Below are positions 1 to 9,691 of a stretch of DNA of 64,000 nucleotides, in pieces; the stretch's first letter is position 1, and each line of letters begins with the position of its first letter. The DNA is taken from the NCBI GenBank assembly GCA_031769625.1, contig JAUIMM010000200.1, positions 56,194,001 to 56,258,000 on the forward strand, read 5' to 3'. The position numbers and the translations under genes are program-made. This stretch comes from Taudactylus pleione. Lineage: Eukaryota > Chordata > Amphibia > Anura > Myobatrachidae. The notes under the pieces are model-generated. The model did not search any database. It was not told where the DNA came from and was given only the letters and a program-made list of their open reading frames with translations.

Positions 1-1369
1 TTGTGTTTTCCTATTTGCATTTAATTATGTTCAATTATAGCATAAAAAAGTTTTGCCCATTTCACTGCAATGCTATACAGTAGGCGTTTGAAATTCCGTA
101 TTGGACTTTACCCTAACACAGACTACTGGCATGTTGGTGAAGGGGACATTCTCAGGTCATCCTCCATGCATGTCCCCTTTAATGGTTTTATTGTTGTCTG
201 GCAGCCTAGATTCTTTTTGTAAAATAAAAATACTCGAAGAAAAGTTTCTTACAGTATTCTCAAGAGAAGCAGAAGCAGTTTTACACCAAGATGTCAATAA
301 ATATAGATCCTAACAACTACTAGGCAACCAATTCTTCCAGGAAGGTAGATGAAGAAAAATGACTTAAACAAGAAAAAATGTTTTTATTGACCAATTTAGG
401 TTATTAAATGAATAATGGCTCCTAGAAAAATAGTGAAGCTGCGAGACTGACAGGAATATAGTTTTACATCACATGGAACCCAAAATTGCAATGAATTCCC
501 ATGAGATTGAATGCAAAAAGACTGCTTTTTTAAACATCCAATAGAACTTATTGTTGGTGACTTCCTTGACCTTGAAGATCGATTATAAAACATTCTTCAG
601 CTGACTTGTACCTTGTGATAGGTCAAAGCCTGGTGATAATAGACACAGGAGTAAATAGATCAGGACAGGAAACAATAAGTAGGAGAACAGGCAATTTGGA
701 AAGGATGTTAGAGGTGAAACGAGCTTTGGTGGCATATCATTTTAACACCTTGTACATAGTCAGCAGTGGTATCAATGGTTTATTTGTAAAACAAAAATCA
801 CTTTCTATTCTGTCACATTTGTTGCTACATCAGTGTTATATTATATACAATATATTTAGTGTGCAAAACTTACATTAACTCCACCTAATTGAAAAACTGA
901 TGTGACTAAAATGCACTGAGGTGATGCATCAGATGACCTTTGTATTGCCAAGTGTAGATGTACCAACCCTATTAACAGAGACTGATATGTTAGATTTGTT
1001 GCCAAGCAACCAAATGTACCTGACACTCCAATTACATTAGAGGTAAGGCAATATAGAGAGCCTGTTTGGAAGGACCAGTAAATATACAATTATCATTATT
1101 AACCTTACCTCAGGGCTTCAGTGAGAAGTACTGCTGGGGAAACAGCTTCCTCAAACTCTGCTTTCCCAATCTTCAGCTGTAGGTGTGCAAATGAGTGCTT
1201 GTGTGACTCACAGAGTAAATGAGCTGCTTAGAGTGTAAATGATTTGCTCCTATTCCAATCACTAAACCAGAGAGTGAGTAACTGGAAGTGAGAGAGTGAT
1301 ATTGCCGGATTGAACTGGTAGAATCTTGCAGCGGTATAATACGCTTTTGGGGGTTGGACTTTGACACAT
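1..1369. other. No recognised feature
   Basis: This is moderately AT-rich sequence. The short open frames have no recognisable domain, codon pattern or splice context, and no terminal inverted repeats or tandem arrays were seen. Confidence 0.5.
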
Positions 1370-1370
1370 A

Positions 1371-1700
1371 TAGTTTTAGTTAACTGTATGTGGTCACCAG
1401 ATTGTCTACATCGTCTTAATGTCGATATTGAGAATGTCAACATGGACAAAATGTCAACAGTGAAAATGTCAACATTCACAATGGACACAATGTCGACAGT
1501 CCATTTGAGGGCTAAGTTTGGGATTAGTGTTAAGATTAGTGTTAGGCTGCAATTAGGGTTAGGAATAAGGGTATGGTCAGGGTTAGGGTCAGACATGTGC
1601 TAATGTTGACATTATGTCCATGCCGACATTTTGAATGTCAACATCCAGAACATGTCAACATTCTGGCGCTGACATTCTGAATGATGATATTTCGTACCAC
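1371..1700. repeat. ATGTCGACAT-rich interspersed repeat, copy 1
   Basis: The stretch has many near-palindromic words of the type ATGTCAACAT and ATGTCGACAT on both sides of a core of GTTAGGGTTAGG-like units (about 1530-1595). A second copy with the same layout lies at 47914-48292. The arrangement suggests a MITE-like foldback with a telomere-like core. Its ends are not sharply defined in this copy and no target duplication was found. Confidence 0.55.
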
Positions 1701-1857
1701 ATCTGTTTTTAGAGGTTAGAACGATTCATACAGTAGAAGAAACTAAACTATTGGAGTATGTATCTCTCCTTCTTGTGTGTCTTTTACAGTATTTGAGCTA
1801 ATAAATCCACATCACAGCAACTGATTCATATTCACAAGTTCAAAGGCCCTTTCCTTT

Positions 1858-4276
1858 TTGACCCTACCTGTGTCTCTACAAAATTCTTATGTCTCCACAC
1901 CCTACCTTTGTCACTACATCCTACCTCTGTCTCTACACCCTACCTTTGTCACTACATCCTACCTCTGTATCTACAACCTACCTTTGTCACTACATCCTAC
2001 CTCTGTCTCTACAACCTACCTTTGTCACTACATCCTACCTGTGTCTCTACAACCTACCTTTGTCACTACATCCTACCTCTGTCTCTACACCCTACCTTTG
2101 TCTCTACATCCTACCTGTGTCTCTACACCCTACCTTTGTCACTACATCCTACCTGTGTCTCTACATCCTACCTTTATCTCTACATCCTACCTGTGTCTCT
2201 ACAACCTACCTTTGTCACTAAATCCTACCTGTGTCTCTACAACCTATCTTTGTCACTACATCCTACCTGTGTCTCTATACCCTACCTTTGTCACTACATC
2301 CTACCTGTGTCTCTGCAACCTACCTTTGTCTCTACATCTTACCTGTGTCTCTATAAAATGCTTCTATCTCTGCACCCTATCTATGTATCTACATTCTACC
2401 TGCATCTCTACACCCTTCCTGTGTGTTTACATCCTACCTGCGTCTCCACAAAATGCCTGTGTCTGTGCATGCCACTTGTGTATCTACATCTTACCTGCTT
2501 TTCTACACCCTACCTGTGTCTCTACAAAATGCTTGTGTTTCTGCTCTCTACCTGTGTATCAACACCCTACCTGTGTCTCAACAAAATCCTTGTGTCTCTG
2601 CACCCTACCTGTGTCTCTACAAAATACCTGTGTCTCTGCACCATACCTGTGTCTCTACAAAATCCTTGTGTCTTTGCACCATACCTGTGTCTCTACAAAA
2701 TACCTGTGTCTCTGCACCATACCTGTGTCTCTACAAAATCCGTGTCTCTGCACCCTACCTGTGTCTCTACAAAATACCTGTGTCTCTGCACCATACCTGT
2801 GTCTCTACAAAATCCTTGTGTCTCTGCACCCTACCTGTGTCTCTACAAAATACCTGTGTCTCTGCACCATACCTGTGTCTCTACAAAATCCTTGTGTCTC
2901 TGCACCATACCTGTGTCTCTACAAAATCCTTGTGTCTCTGCACCATACCTGTGTCTCTACAAAATACCTGTGTCTCTGCACCATACCTGTGTCTCTACAA
3001 AATCCTTGTGTCTCTGCACCATACCTGTGTCTCTACAAAATCCTTGTCTCTGCACCATACCTGTGTCTCTACAAAATACCTGTGTCTCTGCACCCTACCT
3101 GTGTCTCTACAAAAGCCTTGTGACTCTGCACCCTACCTGTGTCTCTACAAAATTCCTGTGTCTCTGCACCCTACCTGTGTCTCTACAAAATGTTGTGTCT
3201 CTGCACCCTACCTGTGTCTCTGCACAATCCTTGTGTCTCTGCACCCTACCTGTGTCTCTACAAAATTCCTCTCTCTGCACCCTACCTGTGTCTCTCCAAA
3301 ATCCCTGTGTCTCTGCACCCTACCTGTGTCTCTCCAAAATCCCTGTGTCTCTGCACCCTACCTGTGTGTCTATACATGCCTGTGTCTCTGCACCCTACCT
3401 GTGTGTCTATACATGCCTGTGTCTCTGCACTCTACCTGTGTGTCTATACATGCCTGTGTCTCTGCACCCTACCTGTGTGTCTATACATGCCTGTGTCTCT
3501 GCACTCTACCTGTGTGTCTATACATGCCTGTGTCTCTGCACCCTACCTGTGTCTCTACAAAATTCCTGTGTCTCTTCACCCTACCTATGTCTCTACAAAA
3601 TACCTGTGTCTCTGCACCCTACCTGTGTCTTTACAAAATCCTTGTGTCTCTGCACCCTACCTGTGTCTCTACAAAATTATTGTGTCTCTGCACCCTACCT
3701 GTGTGTCTATACATGCCTGTGTCTCTGCACCCTACCTGTGTCTCTATAAAATCCCTGTGTCTCTGCACCCTACCTGTGTGTCTATACATGCCTGTGTCTC
3801 TGCACCCTACCTGTGTCTCTATAAAATCCCTGTGTCTCTGCACCCTACCTGTGTGTCTATACATGCCTGTGTCTCTGCACCCTACCTATGTCTCTACAAA
3901 ATACCTGTGTCTCTGCACCCTACCTGTGTCTTTACAAAATCCTTGTGTCTCTGCACCCTACCTGTGTCTCTACAAAATTCTTGTGTCTCTGCACCCTACC
4001 TGTGTCTCTATAAAATCCCTGTGTCTCTGCACCCTACCTGTGTGTCTATACATGCCTGTGTCTCTGCACCCTACCTGTGTGTCTATACATGCCTGTGTCT
4101 CTGCACCCTACCTGTGTGTCTATACATGCCTGTGTCTCTGCACCCTACCTGTGTCTCTACAAAATTCCTGTGTCTCTGCACCCTACCTGTGTCTCTACAA
4201 AATCCCTGTGTCTCTGCACCCTACCTGTATCTCTACAAAATTCCTGTGTCTCTGCACCCTACCTGTGTGTCTATAC
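1858..4276. repeat. Pyrimidine-rich minisatellite, main block
   Basis: A 19-20 bp half unit of the type CCTACCTGTGTCTCTACA is repeated throughout. From about 1860 to 2340 single half units alternate (CTACCTTTGTCAC versus CTACCTGTGTCTC). From about 2520 a 39-bp double unit dominates (half units ending ACAAAAT and TCTGCAC). From about 3360 a 38-bp variant containing CTATACATGC is interleaved. The unit contains no stop codon in any forward frame, so all three frames stay open for hundreds of codons; the predicted Pro/Tyr/Leu/Cys/Val/Ser repeats (PYLCLYKIPVSLH type) are a by-product of the repeat. One strand is strongly C+T biased. The block continues after a MITE insertion at 4470-4620. Confidence 0.93.
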
Positions 4277-4461
4277 CAGTGATTCCCAACCTCGGTCCTC
4301 AAGGCACCCTAACAGTCTTGGTTTTAGAGATATCCATGCTTGAGTACAGATGGTTAATTCAAAATAACTGAGTTACTAATTAAGACACCTGTGGTCAATT
4401 ATTGTTATCTTTAAAACCAGGACTGTTAGTGTGCCTTGAGGACCGTGGTTGGGAACCCCTT
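4277..4461. mobile_element. 185-bp hAT-type MITE inside the minisatellite
   Basis: The left end CAGTGATTCCCAACCTCGG pairs with an inverted right end (CGTGGTTGGGAACCCCTT); the terminal repeats run about 30 bp. The 8 bases GTCTATAC stand immediately before (4269-4276) and after (4462-4469), a perfect 8-bp target duplication as expected for hAT transposition. There is no coding capacity. The flanking repeat units are interrupted cleanly, so the insertion postdates array expansion at this point. Confidence 0.9.
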
Positions 4462-4469
4462 GTCTATAC

Positions 4470-4620
4470 CCTACCTGTATCTATACATGCCTGTGTCTCT
4501 GCACCCTATCTGTGTCTCTACAAAATGCCAGTGTCTCTATACCCTACTTGTGTCTCTGCACCCTACCTCTGTCTCTACACCTTATCTGTGTCTCTACAAA
4601 GTATTTGTGTCTTACCTTTC
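4470..4620. repeat. Pyrimidine-rich minisatellite, right remnant
   Basis: The same CCTACCTGTGTCTCTACA-type units resume directly after the target duplication of the MITE at 4277-4461, then decay by about 4620. Confidence 0.85.
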
Positions 4621-4731
4621 CTATGTCATTCCAGTGAGCATCTGTGGCAATACAAGCTCTAGGCTATTAACACTTTCAACTACATAATCTGTTTCACTTA
4701 CTGCAATTAGCTCTAAAAGTTCAAATCACTA

Positions 4732-5297
4732 GGGTGGAGATGTAAGAAGCGCCGAAACGGTATGAGCGCGTGTTATGTGCGCTGATATTGCTTCTACCCG
4801 ATGTATGATTGGGGGGTTTGGCAGTAAATGACAGGTACTCTATGCGTCCTTGTTATTATAGTCGCTGCTATCTACAAGATAGCAGCGCAGAATGGCAGGG
4901 CATGTATGAACGGTTAGTTAGCCTGACCGTTCCGCCCGCTGTAGCTGTCGCTTTCGTCAGCTACAGCCTGGCGATGCCCTATCCCCACAGCAGGGACAGC
5001 GCTGTCCCTGCTGTGGCGGCTGCCGGCTCCAGGCTGCACACAGGATCTTGCGATACTTGCGAGATCCCACACATGCTCAATGGAGCCGGCCGGGACTGAG
5101 ACACAGCGCATCAGCTCTAGGCTGATGTGCTGCGGTCTCTAGCGGGGATCGCCGGAGTGGGGAGTTAACACTTCACTGCTCCGGACGATGAGATGTTCAT
5201 ACATCTCATCGTTAGTGCTTCCTGCTTCGCCTCAGTAAAGAGGCAAAGCAGAAAGCGATATAGCAGCACTTAACGTGCCGCTATAATACATCTCCCC
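4732..5297. mobile_element. Serial-hairpin MITE with CTA target duplication
   Basis: The ends GGGTGGAGATGTA and TACATCTCCCC are inverted repeats, flanked by CTA on both sides (4729-4731, 5298-5300). The interior is a chain of hairpins: 4863-4887 (11-bp arms), 4908-4932 (7), 4938-4967 (10), a 32-bp perfect palindrome at 4985-5016, 5022-5090 (10-bp outer arms), 5098-5139 (imperfect), 5152-5184 (imperfect), 5185-5212 (12), 5222-5251 (12, one mismatch) and 5259-5285 (11, one mismatch). The mismatches in the last two arms sit at CpG versus CpA positions, so CpG decay would explain them. There is no coding capacity. The 3-bp duplication suggests a PIF/Harbinger-like mobiliser, which is an inference. 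Confidence 0.75.
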
Positions 5298-5446
5298 CTA
5301 GGAACCTTACCTGTGTAGAGCATTTAAAAGGCCCTGATTTGTGTTAAACCTCATAAATTCAAGGTTTGCTTTCTATTTGTTATTCATCTATAACTAGTTT
5401 CATGCTCAATCTTAATGCATAAAAACAAATGCCTGACTCATTGACT

Positions 5447-5760
5447 CATCAATGCCCAGCCCAAACCCCTGGACCTAGAAACATGAAATTTAGGGAGTAT
5501 ATTCCTTCCATGACCTAAGCACCCACTAAGAAGGGATTTTTCAAAATTCGACTCCTAAGGGGGTGAAGAGGGGTAAAATGTTTCCTACCCCTGTGCAATG
5601 TCCTCACTGAAGGGCTCATCAATGCCCTGCCCAAACCCCTGCACCTAACAACATTACATTTGGGGAGAGTATTTCTTCCATGACCTAAGCACCCACTAAG
5701 CTGGGATTTTTTAAATTCGACTTCTAAGGGGCTGAGAAGGGGTAAAATGTTTCCTCTCAA
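5447..5760. repeat. Two tandem copies of a ~170-bp block
   Basis: CATCAATGCCCAGCCCAAAC (5447) and its counterpart at 5617 start two copies, each followed by the shared words CCTAAGCACCCACTAAG and TTCGACT. I believe such blocks occur in the non-coding part of vertebrate Helitrons, which fits the helicase fragment downstream. Confidence 0.7.
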
Positions 5761-5849
5761 CTAAGGTGATTGGGTGACAAAGCAACATGGCCCAAGTGCT
5801 GCGGGACTGTAAGATCATTGTCTAGGAAGAGTGGCGGCTCCAGGGTATA

Positions 5850-6290
5850 CAATCGGGAAGCCAGCTGCCTTAATACCGGCAGCCGGCTTCCCGACTGTCA
5901 TATTCCGGCGAGGGTGAAATGCCGGGCATCTAGCTGTAGATGGCTGACATTTCCCCGATGCCGGGAGACCGGTGCCCGACATCCCAATCAAAGGGATGCT
6001 GGGCGCCGCGCGCGGACAGCCACAGGGGGGAAGGGTTAGGTTTAGGGCACCCGGGGGGGGGACTTAGGGTTATGCACCCCCCTGGGAGGGTTACGGTAAG
6101 GCTAGGGGGAGGGAGTGTCAGGGTTAGGCACCCCAGGGGGGACTTAGGGTTAAGCACCCCCCAGAGGACTTAGGTTTAGGCAGCGGGGAAGGGGGGGTTA
6201 GGGTTAGGCACTTGGGGCAGAGGTTAGGGTTAGGCACCCCTAAGGAGGGTTAGGGTGTTAGGTTAGATTAGTCAGTACTTACCTATCGAC
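5850..6290. repeat. Foldback repeat with telomere-like core, copy 1
   Basis: A GC-rich flank (words ATGCCGGGCATC, GATGCCGGGAG) leads into a core of GGGTTAGGCACCCC-type units of irregular length (about 6030-6260). The same design recurs at 14464-14765, 15928-16390 and 46614-47010. It interrupts the Helitron remnant. Confidence 0.6.
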
Positions 6291-6420
6291 GAGAGGGGGG
6301 GAGCGGGTATTAATTACCCTGGTCCGGCACCGCTCCCCCTTCCCTCTTAGGTCACAGCAGCTCAGCACATGCTGCTGTGTGCTGGGCTGCACTGGGAGAC
6401 TGTCCGAGGCTGTTGGGCTT
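6288..6420. mobile_element. Fragment of the CAGGGGCGCCGAGAGG hAT-like family
   Basis: From CGAGAGGGGGGGAGCGGGTA through AGACTGTCCGAGGCTGTT this matches the left halves of the copies at 9692 and 11297. Both ends of the element are missing here. Confidence 0.6.
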
Positions 6421-6461
6421 CCGCTGCCAGGAACTCTGCTTTGGACGGCCAGGCGCTGCCA

Positions 6462-6472
6462 GGAATCGAACC
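6462..6472 (-). other. tRNA-like B-box motif
   Basis: On the minus strand the stretch reads GGTTCGATTCC, the canonical internal B box of a tRNA promoter, inside a repeat fragment. I find no convincing A box or cloverleaf upstream, so this is at most a degenerate tRNA-derived SINE piece and not a tRNA gene. Confidence 0.25.
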
Positions 6473-6550
6473 GCCAGCCATGCTGATTCCGGCTCCAGAG
6501 GTAGTGCTGCAGCGCAGTCCAATATTCAAATAGGGGAGCCACACCAACTG

Positions 6551-6846
6551 CTAGTGTTCACCGGATGTATTCGGGGGAGAGTGGATGTTAATACCACGCT
6601 TACCATTCATAGTACCTCTTCGAGTTCAAGAGGCTGCAGTTCCCTCTCAAGACCTACTTTACAATGACCATCAACAAGTCCAGGGGACAGTCACTAAAGT
6701 TGGCAGGGATTGACTTGAGGGAGGACTGCTTCTCACATGGGCAGTTCTACGTGGCCTGCTCCAGAGTGAGCTCACCTAGCAGCCTGGTGGTCCTCGCACC
6801 TGAGGAGAGAACCACCAATGTGGTTTACAAAGAAATCCTCAAGTAG
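6551..6846 (+). pseudogene. Helitron PIF1-like helicase, 3-prime fragment
   Basis: The final 60 codons (6664-6846) read as the C-terminus of a Helitron Rep/helicase. They include TINKSRGQSLK, a superfamily 1 helicase motif (TINKSQGQ type) near the end of PIF1-like helicases, then DLREDCFSHGQFYVACSRV and a natural stop after YKEILK. Upstream, in other frames, VFTGCIRGR, LIPRLPF and YLFEFKRLQFPLKT can be read. The homology therefore reaches back to about 6551 but is broken by at least two frameshifts. The Walker motifs, the HUH nuclease domain and the rest of the protein are absent. In Helitrons this enzyme unwinds DNA during rolling-circle transposition; this copy cannot. The Helitron 3-prime terminus follows 220 bp downstream, in the expected order. 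The family call is strong; the exact left limit is not. Confidence 0.85.
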
Positions 6847-7066
6847 AGAAAAAAAAAGGTTTATATACCTCTTATAATACACCTTCAATTCATTCATATT
6901 AAAACAAGTTTAAAAAAATATATTTATTTGAATAGATATTGCCATGCTCCTTTATCCCAGACGCATAACATGAACTAAGCATATAAGATAAGTTAAAATG
7001 GGATGAGGGAAATGCAAATAGTAAATAACTAAAGTCTACACGGGTGAAACCGGGCACATCAGCTAG

Positions 7067-7467
7067 TCTCCTATAATGTTTCCCTGCTTGTATTTTCTCT
7101 TTATCAGTCTGATCGGTTCAATATTTCCCTCTCTCTACTTCTCTACCTATTATCTTTTTTTCCCAAACTGAAATTCATCTTTTACCAAATTCTGATGTTT
7201 AAATATAAAGACTACATATTATTTTTCACTTCTCTGCATAATTGAGTTGCCTCATTTTTCCTAAACCTTCTTTTTATAGAAGTTGAAATGCTATCATTTT
7301 CTCTCTGTGTGAAACTTCTCTATGTCAATATTTTATTCTCCGTTATATATTTTTAAACCTGTTTCATTTAATCTAGTCACTGTCCTCTTATTTAATTTAT
7401 TCTCTAATTATTTCTCTCTATAAGCTATTCATTCATTTTTCCCACTGCTAGATTTTCCAGAGCCAAA
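7067..7467. other. No recognised feature
   Basis: This is T-rich sequence between the Helitron end and a MITE fragment. No repeats with ends, no coding pattern and no RNA gene were seen. Confidence 0.5.
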
Positions 7468-7573
7468 GTGGATGGAGATAAAGTACTAACAAATCTGCTC
7501 CTGTCACTTGTCCTGTTGGTACATTATCTCTGTCCACTTTATCTCTCCCCAAGGCTTAGTACATAGACCCCTA
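7468..7573. mobile_element. Fragment of the GGGTCTATTTACTAAGCC MITE family
   Basis: GATGGAGATAAAGTAC through AAGGCTTAGTACATAGACCCC matches the right part of the complete copy at 16659-16834. The left end is missing. Confidence 0.65.
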
Positions 7574-7977
7574 AGAGGCATATTTATAAAGAGCAGCCAG
7601 TTCATGCCTATGGACTTAAGGCAGAGCAAGGATCTCGCAATCTCCCTCCCGCGGCCTTCCAAGTGTTTCGGAAACTGGCACTGCGCCCAAGTGCAGTGTA
7701 AGATATTGTGTAGGAGCTTTTTCTAACTTAAAAAAGACTAGTCTTTTCTAAAGTGCTGTCCCAGAAGACATGTTTGATACAGCATATTGCAGAAATCCTT
7801 TGTGTCTCACTCCATTCCCCCCACCCCCTCGTTCACACCCGTCATCTGGACACAGCTTACTACCACCACTTTTTTTGCTGAGTTTTAGAGGTGTGGGACG
7901 CCAGCACATAAACTGTGCAGGACATTACCCACCATTCTTCTTGGTATTACAAATAGATTATATGTACACATATATAT
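7574..7977. other. No recognised feature
   Basis: This is mixed-composition sequence ending in a (TA)n tract that serves as the target of the next MITE. Short open frames here have no recognisable content. Confidence 0.5.
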
Positions 7978-7985
7978 ATATATAT

Positions 7986-8136
7986 TAGGGGTGAGCGGGT
8001 TCGGTTTTACTCGGTTCTTATCGCCACTTTACCGCAAATTTGGCTCGATTTTATTCGCTATCCAAAACACATGTTCGGCGACAGCCAATAAAAAGATCCG
8101 GGTAAAACCGAGTAAAACCGAACCCGCTCACCCCTA
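7986..8136. mobile_element. 151-bp hAT MITE related to the 5.4-kb hAT element
   Basis: Both ends read TAGGGGTGAGCGGGTTCGG in inverted orientation, and the terminal repeats extend past 30 bp (through TTTTACTCGGTT). It sits in a TA tract with ATATATAT on each side (7978-7985, 8137-8144), compatible with an 8-bp hAT duplication although the low complexity weakens that test. The terminal sequence is identical over about 19 bp to the right terminus of the element at 55263-60693, so it is probably a passenger of that transposase family. There is no coding capacity. Confidence 0.85.
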
Positions 8137-8156
8137 ATATATATATATATATATAT

Positions 8157-8975
8157 CACAGGGGCTCTGCACTCACCATAATTAACAATAATAATAAACA
8201 GTGGGGTTTTGGTTCATGAATTTATCAATGCATTTAAGCTTGCAGCCCCCGTCACGGGACCCCACTTTACTGCAAGTCCCTACTCTATTGCTCAGAATTA
8301 TAACATGGAACTAGCCATCACATTATTGTTAAACTCAGGGTATGCTATCAAGGTTTAAAGCCCACAGCAACTTTGCTTTTAAATGTGAGACAGTCACCAA
8401 GCAGACCTGTTGCAAAGCACCTAGGAAAACAGCTGACACAAGTTAGATTAAACAGGTTAAAAGGGGTGCATGAGAAAATGTGATCACAAAATGATTAATT
8501 AAAAAAATGAATCAAATAAACAAAAAGCACTAATCCATGGCACCCGCCATTCCTAGATTTGGGGTGTAACATGGTATGTGACCACATTGTTTAAATAGAA
8601 ATCAAAGGGGCTCTGCACTTACCATAATAACTAACAATAATAATAAACAGTGGAGTTTTGGTTGATGAATTGATCAATGCATTAGCTTGCGGACTGTCTC
8701 GCATTTACAAGCAAAGTTGCTGTGGGCTTTAAACCTTGATAGCATACCCTGAGTTTAACACTAATGTGATAGCTATTTCCATGTTAGAATTCTGAGCAAT
8801 AGAGTAGGGACTTGCAGTAAAGTGGGGTCCTGTGACGAGGGCTGCGAGCTTAAATGCATTGATCAATTCTTGAACCAAAACCCCACTGTTTATTATTATT
8901 GCTAGTTATTATGGTGAGTGCAGAGCCCCTGTGATTTCTATTTAAACAATGTGGTCACATACCATGTTGCACCCC
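8157..8975. mobile_element. Large foldback element, ~240-bp inverted arms
   Basis: The left arm (8157-8393, starting CACAGGGGCTCTGCACT) is the inverted copy of the right arm (8694-8933). A second inverted pair (8561-8604 and 8932-8975) shares ACATGGTATGTGACCACATT. A partial third copy of the arm start lies in direct orientation at 8605-8693. There is no coding capacity. It abuts the (TA)n tract of the previous MITE on the left. Confidence 0.85.
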
Positions 8976-9482
8976 AGACAATTATTGACCATTTGTGTTA
9001 ACATTTATTTAAGTAAAAAATCATATAAACAGTCCACATATTTTGTGTTTATAGTATTTCAGATTGGAGAAAGCATATCACCTTGTTTTTCCCCTACAGG
9101 TGCAATCTGTTACTCAATATTTCTAAATGCTATTTTAAAGGGATTGGGTACCCTTTACTGACAAATTTTCTGCCCAAACACTAGACCCGGAGGATGGCGT
9201 GAGGGAAATAATATTCTAAACAATGTTTGATACATCATGGGCATAATCATGTTAAAAATTATTATTCTTACTGCAACCAGGATTATTAGTGTCACACTCA
9301 TGTGGTTTGTTTGTGGACCCGAGCTGTAGACTCTGATAGGTGAGGGTTCAGGAGTACAGACGGAGAAACTCAAAGTTTTGATATAATTCCGACTCATGGA
9401 ATGTATACTGACTTGGTGGAAACTGCCCAGGATCAGAGAAGTTGCCTGTGACCCAAGTCAGAGGTGCAGAGTCTGATGCTGG
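8976..9482. other. No recognised feature
   Basis: No tandem arrays, terminal repeats or recognisable coding segments were seen. Confidence 0.5.
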
Positions 9483-9691
9483 GTACACACTGGCCAATAT
9501 ATTGGCCGATCAAATGATTGGCCAATATATCATGCCCCAGTCGGCCTTTGTGTACAGACGATATGTCTGTGAACGACGTCATTCACAGACATATCGCATT
9601 GGCTGTGCTGCACAGCCGATGAACAGATATGTCTGCAGACATATCTGTCCATTGGCAAGTGTGTATGAGCGATCAGCAGATTGCCCGTACA
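9483..9691. mobile_element. Partial GCTGGGTACACACT MITE
   Basis: It begins with GCTGGGTACACACTGGCC, the terminal motif of the complete element at 63463-63766, and contains two strong hairpins (TTGGCCAATATATTGGCC; ATATGTCTGCAGACATAT). The right end is lost at the junction with the next repeat, probably by insertion. Confidence 0.7.

Larger units (their letters stand above)
5335..7066 (+). mobile_element. Rearranged Helitron remnant
   Basis: Three blocks point to one Helitron on the plus strand. The first is a ~170-bp duplicated non-coding block (5447-5760). The second is a 3-prime fragment of a Helitron-type helicase (6551-6846). The third is a terminus ending ACATCAGCTAG followed by T (to 7066), with a weak GC-rich stem (CGGGTGAAACCGG) just before it, as expected for a Helitron 3-prime end. 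Unrelated repeats lie between the blocks (5850-6550). The 5-prime TC end was not identified, so the left limit is approximate. Confidence 0.6.

Noticed and set aside
1858..4371. Open frames of 410-619 codons predicting Cys/Leu/Tyr-rich repeat proteins
   Set aside because: They exist in all three forward frames at once and follow from a stop-free 38/39-bp tandem unit. No promoter, splice or frame preference was seen.
1858..4620. CRISPR array
   Set aside because: The units are contiguous and diverged with no unique spacers, and the context is a vertebrate-type genome.
6462..6472. tRNA gene
   Set aside because: Only a B box is present; no A box or cloverleaf can be drawn.
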